Shown one piece after another: positions 15,632 through 24,642 of a stretch of 57,550 nucleotides of DNA. The DNA lies in the NCBI GenBank assembly GCA_945883565.1, contig CAMCXO010000015.1, positions 1 through 57,550 of the forward strand, read 5' to 3'. The translations under genes were made by a program, and so were the position numbers. Each line of letters opens with the position of its first letter. Within the stretch, counting starts at the first letter, position 1. This DNA is from Chryseobacterium gleum. GTDB lineage: Bacteria; Bacteroidota; Bacteroidia; Flavobacteriales; Schleiferiaceae. The notes beneath the pieces were generated by a model that ran no database searches, was not told the DNA's origin, and saw nothing but the letters and a program-made list of their open reading frames with translations.

Positions 15632-16996
15632 ATGACCCAAAACACCCGTAAACCTTACGAACGTCCCTTAATCAGACCACTGAACAGCGGTTTGATGAAC
15701 AAATTTGGCCAACGCACCGAATGGGCGCCTTTTACCCACATCGATGGCGTTTCGGTTAAATCGCTTATCGAACAATTCGGATCTCCATTGTTTGTGTATT
15801 CAGAACGACGCATGCGCGACAATTACCGCGCAGCTAAAAAAGCCTTCGAAACCCGCTATCCCAAAGTTCAATTTGCTTGGTCGTACAAAACCTGCTACCT
15901 GAATGCTGTTTGCAAAGTATACCACAGCGAAGGCTCATGGGCCGAAGTGGTTTCGCGCTTCGAACTGGAAAAAGCCTTGCAAAATGGGGTAAAGGGAAGC
16001 CATATTCTGTTTAATGGCCCCGATAAAACCAACGACGATTTGAAACGGGCCATAGAAGTGGATGCTCCCATTCATATAGATCACCTAGACGAATATTACC
16101 GATTGGTAGATTTGGCCAAGGATCTAAAAAAACGTCCAAGGGTGGCCATTCGGGTAAATATGGACACTGGCATTTACCCCATGTGGGACCGCTTTGGGTT
16201 TAACTATGAATCGGGGCAAGCCTGGGATGTTCTCAATAAAATTGCCGCCGCAAATGTTTTAGAACTCATTGGCCTTCACACCCATATAGGAACCTATATG
16301 TTGAGCCCTTCGGCATATGCGGTAGCGGCTTCTAAAATGGCCGATTTGGCCCTTGGCCTTAAAAATCGCCACAATATTTCTATATCATACATAGATATGG
16401 GAGGTGGTTTTGCTTCTAAAAACACATTAAAGGGCGCATTTTTACCGGGTACAGATACCGTTCCCGAAGTAGTTGAATATGCGGAGGCTATATGCTCGTC
16501 TTTGTTAAACGCAGGCTTTTCAAACGACGATTTACCCAGTCTTTACCTCGAAAGCGGCAGAGCGCTTATAGACGATGCTGGCTTTTTACTGGGAAGTATT
16601 ATTGCCAACAAACGCCTGAGCGATGGAAGAAGGGCTACCATTTTAGACTTCGGGGTAAACATACTTTTCACGGCCTTTTGGTACGACCATAAAATATCGC
16701 CGGCTCAAGAATTCGGATACCACAGCGAAGATTGTGTATTGTACGGTCCACTTTGCATGAATATCGATGTGGTACGCGAAAGCGTCAGCCTTCCTCCTCT
16801 AAATGCAGGCGACCATGTGGTGGTGCATACTGTTGGGGCATACAACATAACCCAAAGCATGCAGTTTATAGCCTTGCGTCCGGCTGTGGTCATTATTGAC
16901 TTAGAAGGTAAACCCCATATTATTCGGCAAAAAGAAAGTTTGGAAGTACTTCAAACAGACGAAAGAATGCCGGCTTATCTGGAAGCTAATTCATGA
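15632..16996 (+). CDS. Fold-type III PLP-dependent decarboxylase (LysA/ornithine decarboxylase superfamily)
   Basis: 454 residues. A TIM-barrel PLP site is visible: Schiff-base Lys86 in FAWSYKTCYLNAV, LIGLHTHIGTY, the phosphate-binding loop DMGGGFASK, and YLESGRALIDDAG (EPGR in classical family members). The C-terminal beta domain has YGPLCMNIDVV with Cys375 and Asp379, and TVGAYNITQSM. The family decarboxylates diaminopimelate, ornithine, lysine, arginine or carboxy(nor)spermidine. The YKT and ESGR variants differ from standard LysA (YAxKAN, EPGR), so a specialised substrate is likely. Its stop overlaps the transporter gene by 4 nt. Confidence 0.88.
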   Translation: MTQNTRKPYERPLIRPLNSGLMNKFGQRTEWAPFTHIDGVSVKSLIEQFGSPLFVYSERRMRDNYRAAKKAFETRYPKVQFAWSYKTCYLNAVCKVYHSEGSWAEVVSRFELEKALQNGVKGSHILFNGPDKTNDDLKRAIEVDAPIHIDHLDEYYRLVDLAKDLKKRPRVAIRVNMDTGIYPMWDRFGFNYESGQAWDVLNKIAAANVLELIGLHTHIGTYMLSPSAYAVAASKMADLALGLKNRHNISISYIDMGGGFASKNTLKGAFLPGTDTVPEVVEYAEAICSSLLNAGFSNDDLPSLYLESGRALIDDAGFLLGSIIANKRLSDGRRATILDFGVNILFTAFWYDHKISPAQEFGYHSEDCVLYGPLCMNIDVVRESVSLPPLNAGDHVVVHTVGAYNITQSMQFIALRPAVVIIDLEGKPHIIRQKESLEVLQTDERMPAYLEANS

Positions 16997-19188
16997 CCAA
17001 AATTGGTTCAATACCTGTTCAGTTTAAGTGGCTTTTGGCTAATCTGGGCCATGGCGTTTTAAACAGCTATGGCCAAATATTTTTTGCCCAATACCGGGCC
17101 TTGTCGATTGTGTTGCTGTTGGTGGCTTTTTTCGATTTAGGCTCGGGATTCGGGGGATTGATGGCGGTGATTCTGGCCCAAATGTTTGCCCTCGCTCTTG
17201 GGCAAAGTGCCTACAGCCTTCGCGACGGCAGTTTAACTTACAACGCCCTTATGACTGGTATGGCTTTGGGAATGGCATACGAGTGGAATTTGGCATTGGG
17301 GCTTCTCATTGCATTAGGCAGTTTGCTAAGCTTACTGTTTACCATGTGGTTTTCGGCACAATTGGGGGCCCGCCGGCTGCCATTTTTAAGCCTACCTTTT
17401 CTTTTGGCCATTTGGGTGGTATTGCTTGGCGCCCAAAGTTTGAGCGTGGTAGAGCTTAGCCCAAAATCGTACCTAAGCCTGTATACCCAATTCCCCGAAA
17501 TTTTCAACCAAACCAACGATTTTATAAGCCAATGGCCTGCTTCCAATTATTTCCATCTACTATTCAGATCGGTAGGGGCCATTTTCTTTCAATTCAACGA
17601 CCTGGCCGGCATTTTAATCTTGCTGGCAGTGCTCTTTCAATCGCGTATCGCTTTTGTTCTCAGTATATACAGCTTTAGTTTGGGCTATGGTTTTTACAGC
17701 AGCTTAGAGGGCGATTTCAGTCAACTTATTTATGCCTATATCGGCTTTAATTTTATATTAACAGGCATAGCCTTGGGCGGCTTTTTCATAGTGGCCGACT
17801 GGCGAAACTTTGTGCTGTTGGCCGTGGCCGTTCCGCTATCAGCTTTGCTTATTGCGGCCCTTGACCCGGTTTTTCAATCGGCAGGACTGCCACTTTATTC
17901 CTTGCCTTTTAATCTTGTAGTATTATTGGTTTTAAGTGCTTTATGGCAACGTTTTTACCCCAAAACCCTTTTACCGGTTTATACCCAAACGTATTCGCTG
18001 GAAGAAAACCTCTACGCCCATCAAACATTTAGAAACCGATTTGCCCACTTGCCGGCGGTTTACGTTCATCCACCCATTTTAGGCGAATGGTATGTTTCGC
18101 AAGCCTTCGACGGCACAATTACCCATCTCGATGCATACAAATACGCTTGGGATTTTGATCAACGAGATACCGAAGGCTTCAGTTTTAAAGAACCTGGCGA
18201 ACAGCTCGAGGATTTTTATGCCTGGAATTTGCCGGTGGTGGCTCCGGCTGCGGGCTATGTAGTGGCTTTGGTTAACGATTTGCCCGATAACGCTATTGGT
18301 AACGTTGACCTGAAAAACAATTGGGGCAATACTTTGGTGATAAAGCACGTAGATGGTCTTTTTTCGAAACTGTGCCATTTGAAAGCCGGGAGCATCCTGC
18401 CGAAACTGGGTGAGTATGTACTTCAGGGCCAGGTAGTGGCCCGTTGCGGAAATTCTGGTAGGTCGCCCGAACCCCATTTGCATTTCCAAATACAGGCCAC
18501 AGAACATATTGGCGCACCCACCATTAAGTATCCATTGTGTGCTTTTGTAGTAGGCGGCAAGCAGTTAAAACAATTCGATTACCCCAAAGAAGGCGAGAGG
18601 GTGTCGCCTTTTGTAGCCGATGGGCTATTAAAGGAAGTGTTTGGCTTATACCCCGGTTGTGGTTTTAAAGTACAGGCCACTGGTTTCAGAAAATCGCCTA
18701 CCGAACTCGAGTGGAAGGTTTACACCAATGCCGCCAATCGCCTGTATTTGTATTGCAAATCATTTAAGCAGCAAGCCTATTTTACTACCTATGGTCACGG
18801 CCTCCGTTTCGATGCGTTTGAAGGCAATGCCCAAGGACCACTTTACTTCTTCTACCTTGCTACTTACCATGTGCTTTGGGGGAGATTGAGCGGATCCGGG
18901 GTATCCGACCTCTTGCCGGTACGTCATTTTTCTTTGCCTCATCAGCGCTTTGTTGCCGATTTATTGGCCCCGTTCGTAGGCTTGCTCAAAGTGAAATACA
19001 GCAGCAAAATGTTGGGTGAAATTGGTAATAGTCTGACCTATGAAGCCGAAATCACCAGACGCTTTTTAGGCAAAGAACAGATTTGGGCCACCATTCGGGT
19101 AGAAATCAACCAAGAGAAGCAAATTGTAATTGAAGTAATTCGCGAAAGAAAACCCCTAATAAAAATGGTATGTCATCCAAGTTTATAG
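16993..19188 (+). CDS. Urea-transporter domain fused to an M23 metallopeptidase domain
   Basis: 731 residues. Residues about 15-315 are a polytopic UT-family channel with LTYNALMTGMALGMAYEWNL and RLPFLSLPFLLAIWVVLLG, matching the UT repeat motifs. Residues about 365-510 are an M23/LytM-like zinc peptidase: THLDAYKYAWDFD, PVVAPAAGYVVAL, NNWGNTLVIKHVDG, and EPHLHFQIQ near 491-499 for the second zinc site. The last ~200 residues are a beta-rich domain I do not recognise. The M23 part would face the periplasm. The start overlaps the decarboxylase stop by 4 nt; the end overlaps the outer-membrane gene by 19 nt. Confidence 0.88.
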   Translation: MTKIGSIPVQFKWLLANLGHGVLNSYGQIFFAQYRALSIVLLLVAFFDLGSGFGGLMAVILAQMFALALGQSAYSLRDGSLTYNALMTGMALGMAYEWNLALGLLIALGSLLSLLFTMWFSAQLGARRLPFLSLPFLLAIWVVLLGAQSLSVVELSPKSYLSLYTQFPEIFNQTNDFISQWPASNYFHLLFRSVGAIFFQFNDLAGILILLAVLFQSRIAFVLSIYSFSLGYGFYSSLEGDFSQLIYAYIGFNFILTGIALGGFFIVADWRNFVLLAVAVPLSALLIAALDPVFQSAGLPLYSLPFNLVVLLVLSALWQRFYPKTLLPVYTQTYSLEENLYAHQTFRNRFAHLPAVYVHPPILGEWYVSQAFDGTITHLDAYKYAWDFDQRDTEGFSFKEPGEQLEDFYAWNLPVVAPAAGYVVALVNDLPDNAIGNVDLKNNWGNTLVIKHVDGLFSKLCHLKAGSILPKLGEYVLQGQVVARCGNSGRSPEPHLHFQIQATEHIGAPTIKYPLCAFVVGGKQLKQFDYPKEGERVSPFVADGLLKEVFGLYPGCGFKVQATGFRKSPTELEWKVYTNAANRLYLYCKSFKQQAYFTTYGHGLRFDAFEGNAQGPLYFFYLATYHVLWGRLSGSGVSDLLPVRHFSLPHQRFVADLLAPFVGLLKVKYSSKMLGEIGNSLTYEAEITRRFLGKEQIWATIRVEINQEKQIVIEVIRERKPLIKMVCHPSL

Positions 19189-20435
19189 GCCTTTTTTTCG
19201 TTTTGTTTTTTAGCTTCATCACTTTATCTGCGCAAGACTCACTTCGAATGTATGCCGATTCACTAAGCTTGGGCTATTGGCAAAATGCCCAATGGAATGA
19301 CTTGGTTGAATACTCGAAACATAACGAAGTTAAAAGTTTAAATTCCATTTCTTTATTCAAACGATTTGCCGATGCTTACGCTGCACTTGGATACTGGCCC
19401 GAGGCAGAGGCTTGGGCACTAAAGGTTTGGGCTCAGAAACCTTATGATGAGGAAGCCTTAAGGCATATGTTTAGGGCTTTGCAGTTAAAAGGGGAGCCGG
19501 AACTTCTTTCTAAATTAGGTAAGAAACTCGATTACTCCTACCCCATATGGCAGTGGAACAGTGTAAATGCAGAAGTTTTGTATAAGCCCGAACCATTGAA
19601 CAACCGGGTAGAGCCACTTTTGTATTACGGATTGGGCATTAACGCCTCTCAAAAAGGACATAGCACCTGGCAAATGCAATGGGGCAGTGCTAAGCAAACA
19701 TATTTCTGGGAATCCTTCAATCAGAATAACCTTTGTGTACAATACAAAATGGCTATTGACCACAAATGGCTGCTGCGTGTTCCTGTACAACTGGCCTGGT
19801 ACCAATCTACTCTTTTAGCCGAAGACACCATAGAGGGTATTGGAGTTCAAATAAACAATGGAACATCTGAACAACTCGCATGGTCGGCAGGGACTTTTGC
19901 CAAAAGACTTATGGGAAGATGGACTTTTGAAGGGGGATTTCAAGCCATTGGCTGGCAAACCAATACCACTTACCGCCGAAACTGGTTGGTACCGGGTTTT
20001 GAAATAGACGATACGGTAACCACCGAGAATAGGGGCGAACAGTGGGAAATAGTTTTAAAAACCAAGTATATGGTACCTATTTGGGGCAACCGAATCGTCT
20101 TGGGAATTAATACTGGCTTTTTGGCCTTTAATGGCAGCACCTTTTTAAACGTTAGGCCATTTGTTCAGGCGCAAATACGGCCAAAACTGTCTGTTTATGC
20201 CGATTATTGGCACAAAAATGGCTATTTGCTGGCCGATGGAAACACGGCCGTTCTTAACAGCAACACCAATACCCAAAGCGAAAGGTACTTTTTGGGTATT
20301 ACTTACCGCTTCAAAGAACGGTGGATTGTGAGCCCGGGATTGCTTTACGAAGAAGGCAAAGATGCCCTTTACTTTAACCGGAACTTTGAGTATTTCGGCT
20401 TTTACACACAACTACAATTTCAATTTAAACCATGA
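19170..20435 (+). CDS. Outer-membrane beta-barrel protein with TPR-like N-terminal region
   Basis: 421 residues. The signal peptide MSSKFIGLFFVLFFSFITLSAQ fixes the start, 19 nt inside the preceding gene. Residues about 25-125 are helical with TPR-like spacing (ADAYAALGYWPEAEAWALKVW). From about 140 to the end, alternating aromatic beta strands (WQMQWGSAKQTYFW, QWEIVLKTKYMVPI, RYFLGITYRF) end in FYTQLQFQFKP, as expected for a barrel. YaiO-like outer-membrane proteins have a similar plan. Probably the surface component of the operon. Confidence 0.75.
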   Translation: MSSKFIGLFFVLFFSFITLSAQDSLRMYADSLSLGYWQNAQWNDLVEYSKHNEVKSLNSISLFKRFADAYAALGYWPEAEAWALKVWAQKPYDEEALRHMFRALQLKGEPELLSKLGKKLDYSYPIWQWNSVNAEVLYKPEPLNNRVEPLLYYGLGINASQKGHSTWQMQWGSAKQTYFWESFNQNNLCVQYKMAIDHKWLLRVPVQLAWYQSTLLAEDTIEGIGVQINNGTSEQLAWSAGTFAKRLMGRWTFEGGFQAIGWQTNTTYRRNWLVPGFEIDDTVTTENRGEQWEIVLKTKYMVPIWGNRIVLGINTGFLAFNGSTFLNVRPFVQAQIRPKLSVYADYWHKNGYLLADGNTAVLNSNTNTQSERYFLGITYRFKERWIVSPGLLYEEGKDALYFNRNFEYFGFYTQLQFQFKP

Positions 20436-21031
20436 AAAACCTCAAAATCACCATCTTCACTTTGCTGCTTGGTACAGCATGGGTAAATGCCCAAAATCAG
20501 ACGTTTGATGCATTTTCTAAGTCTTACACTCTAGAAGCCGAAGGAAAGTACAAAGAAAGCCTGGCCAGTTTAGAAAATGTACCCGATGGCTACGCCGTAC
20601 AATTGCGAAGGGCTTGGCTGAACTACAGCCAAAAAGCCTATTTACAGGCCAAGGCACAATACTTACTGGCCATTGCCAAAGAGCCTAAAAGCATCGAAGC
20701 CCGTTTGGGATTGATTAATGCCCTGTCGGCATTAGAGCAATACGAAGACGCCGCTAAGGTTTATCGCGAAATTTTGGCCATAGATGCCAACCATTCAACG
20801 TCTAATTACTGGTTGGCTTATCACTATTTTTTGAAAAAAGAGTTTGATAAGGCTGAGCCACTTTTGCAGCGATTAATTGCACTTTATCCATTTGATTTTG
20901 ATGGCAACGTGCTTTTGGCACAGGTATATTTAAACCGTGGCAAAATAAATGAAGCCAAAAGATTATACAACTTGGCCTTAATGTATAATCCTAGTCGCAG
21001 CGATCTAAAAGAAGTACTCGAAAAGCTGTAG
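20432..21031 (+). CDS. Secreted TPR-repeat protein
   Basis: 199 residues with signal peptide MKNLKITIFTLLLGTAWVNAQ, then TPR-type helical repeats (EAEGKYKESLASLENV, KPKSIEARLGLINALSALEQYEDAAKVYREIL, STSNYWLAYHYFLKKEFDKAEPLLQRL, LLAQVYLNRGKINEAKRLY spacing). It overlaps the barrel gene by 4 nt (ATGA) and is the last gene of the operon. It is likely a periplasmic adaptor for the barrel or the M23 domain (inference). Confidence 0.85.
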   Translation: MKNLKITIFTLLLGTAWVNAQNQTFDAFSKSYTLEAEGKYKESLASLENVPDGYAVQLRRAWLNYSQKAYLQAKAQYLLAIAKEPKSIEARLGLINALSALEQYEDAAKVYREILAIDANHSTSNYWLAYHYFLKKEFDKAEPLLQRLIALYPFDFDGNVLLAQVYLNRGKINEAKRLYNLALMYNPSRSDLKEVLEKL

Positions 21032-21260
21032 ACTAAAATGCCTTGGGTTAAAAGCAAAAAAGTGTATGTTTTGGAGTAACCACGGCCTATAACTTCGAAA
21101 GTGCGTCAAGTATAGCATAGTCCGCTTTCAAAAAATGATTCGGAACCTAATTTAACTTTTGGCTATTTTCTTTGGGTGATGCCTAAGGCAAATCATTTCG
21201 CAGCTTCGGTGTTTATACCTAATGGGCCATCATGCATAAGAGCACCAATCGCGCGCTATT

Positions 21261-21292
21261 TAATAACATAGCCTGCCAAGGCTATGTTATTA
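21261..21292. repeat. Perfect 13-bp inverted repeat with a 6-nt loop
   Basis: TAATAACATAGCC (21261-21273), loop TGCCAA, GGCTATGTTATTA (21280-21292). Neither side has a long T run, so it is not a typical intrinsic terminator. It could be an operator, a processed RNA hairpin or a remnant of a mobile end. It lies about 230 nt after the TPR gene. Confidence 0.8.
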
Positions 21293-21887
21293 TAAGTACC
21301 TCGTTTCAAAACAACAATGGTACACCAGCTATACCCCACTCATGTAAATGGGCCCTTTCATGTTGCTTAATCTCACCACCTTAGTCACCAAGGTTCCCTT
21401 TCTTATGCGGAAATATTTTTTACTGAAATGGTCAAACCACATTTGTCATCGACGTTTATGCCCCATTTGTTCTTTAAAACCACTTTATCGGTTTATATTG
21501 GGTTTGAACATTTAAAAAACCCGTCTGCGCAAACGGTTATTCTTGGTTTTACCTAAAAAAGCCTGTTAACAGTGAAGCCGGTCTTCACACATTTAACTAC
21601 GGTTTTACATTAGGCTCATTTCTATGCATGTTAGAACCAACATCTCCATAAAAAACACATTCTGCATTAAAGCATTTGAAAGTGTTAAACCAATATTCGC
21701 GGCATTTCAATATGGGCGTTTCAACCTAAATATTTGATTATCATAATTAAAATAAATGAATACCTGCCTAACAGATTACTATTATTATTTAATGGCCAAA
21801 ATTTTAATTTCAATCTGAATATCTGTTTTTGTGCAGGTTAAACATATATGAATTAATAAATAAACCGTTAAATCTTGAAAAACAGCC

Positions 21888-21895
21888 TACTTTTG
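21888..21895 (+). promoter_or_regulatory. Candidate Bacteroidota -7 promoter box for the Delta-60 propeller gene
   Basis: TACTTTTG matches TAnnTTTG exactly and lies 37 nt upstream of the ATG at 21933. No good TTG is found at the -33 distance, so this is a partial match. Confidence 0.4.
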
Positions 21896-21932
21896 GTGCT
21901 ATTTTCGAGCCCAAATTTCGTCGGTTATAGTT

Positions 21933-24410
21933 ATGAAACACATCCTTGCCACCATTGTCTCTTTTTTAAGCTTCAACGTTCTTCTGGCTCAACAAGCAGG
22001 AAGCCTTGATCTAAGCTTTAACCCAAGCGCCGAAGTGGTTGGAAGTATCTATTCAACAGCCATTCAACCCGACGGGCGCATTATTATTGGAGGTGGTTTT
22101 ACCAACTCCTTTAACGGACGAAACTACATTGCCCGAATAAATCCTGACGGCACCCACGACCTCAATTTCACATCGGTAGGAACCGACAACAGCGTGCTTA
22201 CCACGGTGCTTCAAGACGATGGTAAAATCATGATTGGCGGCAGATTCACTATCACAGGTGGCGCAGCCCGAGGCAGAATTGCACGCCTCAATGCCAATGG
22301 AACCGTTGACCTAACTTTCAACCCGGGCGCAGGAGCCAACTCTTGGGTAAGTGGTATTTCTCCTCTCCCAAACGGCAAAATGATAATTTGCGGATGGTTT
22401 ACTTCTTACGACGGCACCCCCATTAACCGCATAGCACGAATCGAAAACGACGGAACACTCGACTTTACTTTCAATCCGGGTTCAGGCGCCAACGACCGAA
22501 TTAGCAAAGCCATAATACAGCCCGATGGAAGAATCATTATTTCGGGCGATTTCACCACCTTCAATGGGGTTAATATGAACCGCATTGCACGATTAAACCC
22601 CGATGGCTCACTCGACCCAACTTTTAACCCTGGCACTGGTGCCAACCGCGATGTGGTGGCCGCTCTTCAACCTGACGGTAAAATTGTTATCGGCGGTGAT
22701 TTTACATCTTTTAATGGCACCCCAATTAACCGCTTGGCCCGACTAAATTCAGATGGAAGTCTCGATCTCACCTTTGATGCCGGAACAGGGGTAAACGGAA
22801 ACATTGCCACCATCGTTATTCAACCTGATTTGAGAATCTTAATAGGGGGCGACTTTATTTCTTACAACGGATTGCCCAGCAGGCGCATTGCCCGAGTAAA
22901 TGGTTTTGGCTCGCTCGACAATTCATTCAGCCCAGGAACCGGGGCCAATAATTTTGTAAGTACTATAAATCTTCAGCCTGATGGTCGAATGGTTATTGGA
23001 GGTGATTTTACCTCTTACAATGGCACTTCGCGCCCTAGAATTGCCCGTTTAAATGTTGATGGATCTCTCGATGTGAGTTTAAATCCAGGCACAGGCGCCA
23101 ACGACGAAGTACATGCAGCCGTTCTACAACCCGATGGCAAAATTCTCATAGGAGGAAGCTTCACCGCTTTTAATGGAACACCACGCGGAGGAATTGCACG
23201 ACTTAACACCAATGGCACCTTAGATGCCAGCTTCAACCCGGGCACGGGCATAGAAGGCCTTTTCAAAGGCATCTTTGCTATGGCGCTGCAGGTCGATGGG
23301 AAAATTCTAATAGGCGGTAGCTTTTGGGAGTACAACGGAACGCCCCGCGAAAACATGGCCCGCCTGAACCCCAATGGCACTATAGATCAAAGTTTTAATA
23401 CCGGTTTGGGAGCCGACTCCTGGATAAGCGATATTTTGCTGCAAGCCGATGGTAAAATTATTATCAGCGGCTGGTTTACTTCTTTCAACGGCTCCACCGT
23501 AAACCGAATTGCTCGATTAAATGCCGATGGCTCTCTTGATTTAACGTTTAATTCAGGCTCGGGCGCCGACGACCGTGTAAACGATTTGCATTTGCAATCG
23601 GATGGTAAAATACTTATTGCAGGCGATTTTACCAATTTCAACGGCATTAGTCGGAACCGAATTGCCCGCTTAAATGCCGATGGATCTCTTGATTTTGCCT
23701 TCAATCCGCCGAGTGGTGCCAACAGCGAGGTTCACGCCATCTCTCAACAAGGAGACGGTAAAGTGCTTGTAGGGGGGCGTTTTACTATGGTGAATGGAGT
23801 GCCGACCAATGGAATAGCACGCTTAAACCCCAATGGTAGCCTCGATGCCACCTTAGAAACCGGAACCGGGGTAGATGTAACCTACGAAGGCGTTTTATCT
23901 ATAACCCCCGAAGCCGATGGAAAAATTATTTTGGGCGGCTGGTTTAACGATTACAACGGCATACCAAGAGCCAACATCGCCCGTCTTAACCCCAACGGTT
24001 CACTCGATTTAAGCTTTAACCCCGGTACAGGCGCCAGCTTTTTTGTTAACACTACCGTATTACAGCCCAATGGCCGCATCCTTCTCGGTGGCGATTTCAC
24101 ATCCTACGACGGTTTACCTATAGAAGGTATCGCCAGGGTTTTCGGCACCAGTATTATTGGGCTTGACGACGAATTCATCAAAAGCGTTCATTATCCGGTT
24201 TTTCCGAATCCGGCCGAAAATATTATCCACATCAAATCGCCAAAAGGCAGTTACCTCGCTTTGTACGATTTGCATGGCCGCTTACTGCTCCAAGCCCAAG
24301 CCGAGGGCGAACAAAGCAGCTTCAACATCGGTGCATTACAACCCGGCACATACTTAATTGAAATTAGCAGTGATGAAGGCACAAGCCGTCAAAAGCTTCT
24401 TAAACGGTAA
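21933..24410 (+). CDS. Secreted Delta-60 repeat propeller protein with T9SS type A sorting domain
   Basis: 825 residues. A signal peptide (MKHILATIVSFLSFNVLLAQ) is followed by 14 repeats of about 50 residues, each like LQPDGKILIGGDFTSFNGT then RIARLNxDGSLDxTFNPGTG. These are Delta-60 repeats, which fold as beta-propeller blades. The last ~75 residues (VHYPVFPNPAENIIHIKSPK ... GALQPGTYLIEI ... QKLLKR) are a Por-secretion type A signal cleaved and surface-anchored by T9SS. Fourteen blades fit two seven-bladed propellers. The gene is monocistronic: promoter-like box upstream, strong terminator 16 nt downstream. Ligand unknown. Confidence 0.92.
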   Translation: MKHILATIVSFLSFNVLLAQQAGSLDLSFNPSAEVVGSIYSTAIQPDGRIIIGGGFTNSFNGRNYIARINPDGTHDLNFTSVGTDNSVLTTVLQDDGKIMIGGRFTITGGAARGRIARLNANGTVDLTFNPGAGANSWVSGISPLPNGKMIICGWFTSYDGTPINRIARIENDGTLDFTFNPGSGANDRISKAIIQPDGRIIISGDFTTFNGVNMNRIARLNPDGSLDPTFNPGTGANRDVVAALQPDGKIVIGGDFTSFNGTPINRLARLNSDGSLDLTFDAGTGVNGNIATIVIQPDLRILIGGDFISYNGLPSRRIARVNGFGSLDNSFSPGTGANNFVSTINLQPDGRMVIGGDFTSYNGTSRPRIARLNVDGSLDVSLNPGTGANDEVHAAVLQPDGKILIGGSFTAFNGTPRGGIARLNTNGTLDASFNPGTGIEGLFKGIFAMALQVDGKILIGGSFWEYNGTPRENMARLNPNGTIDQSFNTGLGADSWISDILLQADGKIIISGWFTSFNGSTVNRIARLNADGSLDLTFNSGSGADDRVNDLHLQSDGKILIAGDFTNFNGISRNRIARLNADGSLDFAFNPPSGANSEVHAISQQGDGKVLVGGRFTMVNGVPTNGIARLNPNGSLDATLETGTGVDVTYEGVLSITPEADGKIILGGWFNDYNGIPRANIARLNPNGSLDLSFNPGTGASFFVNTTVLQPNGRILLGGDFTSYDGLPIEGIARVFGTSIIGLDDEFIKSVHYPVFPNPAENIIHIKSPKGSYLALYDLHGRLLLQAQAEGEQSSFNIGALQPGTYLIEISSDEGTSRQKLLKR
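22002..24150 (+). repeat. 14 tandem ~150-bp Delta-60 repeats
   Basis: The repeated protein unit (GSLDLTFNPGTGAN then DGKIxIGGDFTSFNG and RIARLN) recurs 14 times. Units 10 and 11 resemble units 3 and 4 (SWISDI/GWFTSFNGSTVNRIARL against SWVSGI/GWFTSYDGTPINRIARI), which hints at an old seven-unit duplication. Confidence 0.85.
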
Positions 24411-24425
24411 AAAACTATTTGATAG

Positions 24426-24449
24426 AACCGCCTTCGGGCGGTTTTTTTA
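24426..24449 (+). terminator. Rho-independent terminator after the propeller gene
   Basis: A 7-bp stem AACCGCC/GGCGGTT with a TTCG tetraloop (24426-24443), then a run of seven T. It lies 16 nt after the stop codon. Confidence 0.92.
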
Positions 24450-24514
24450 TTCTTGGATGCCCTCTTTCGGGGCCCAAAATGTTTGCAAAGCCGATTACGA
24501 GCCAAACCCCTCAT

Positions 24515-24541
24515 GGGCCGGACTTTCCGCTGCAATCCTTG
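24515..24541 (-). repeat. Copy A of a recurrent intergenic element (core AAGGATTGCAGCGGAAAG)
   Basis: On the minus strand this reads CAAGGATTGCAGCGGAAAGT then CCGGCCC. The same core occurs on the plus strand at 26871-26894. I recall this type of sequence between genes in many Bacteroidota genomes. It sits just after the propeller terminator and 3' of the AlkC/D-like gene. Function unknown. Confidence 0.55.
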
Positions 24542-24642
24542 TCGAATGCCATACCCTGAGTAAGCCTCCAAAATGTGGGTATTCTAAGTTCGATTGCCTT
24601 TTTATTTGCCCATAAACAGCCAACGGAGGCTTCAGAAAGCCA

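Larger units (their letters stand above)
21032..21932. other. 900-bp intergenic gap with no recognisable gene
   Basis: I see no credible coding frame, tRNA or riboswitch here. It lies between the end of the PqqD-like operon and the T9SS propeller gene. It holds a perfect inverted repeat (21261-21292) and a promoter-like box near its right end. Composition is irregular, with a GC-rich left part and an AT-rich right part, which fits decayed sequence. Confidence 0.6.

Noticed and set aside
23015-23722. Minus-strand frames opposite the Delta-60 repeats
   Set aside because: The repeats create periodic antisense frames with the same repeated pattern; none has a start context or family match.
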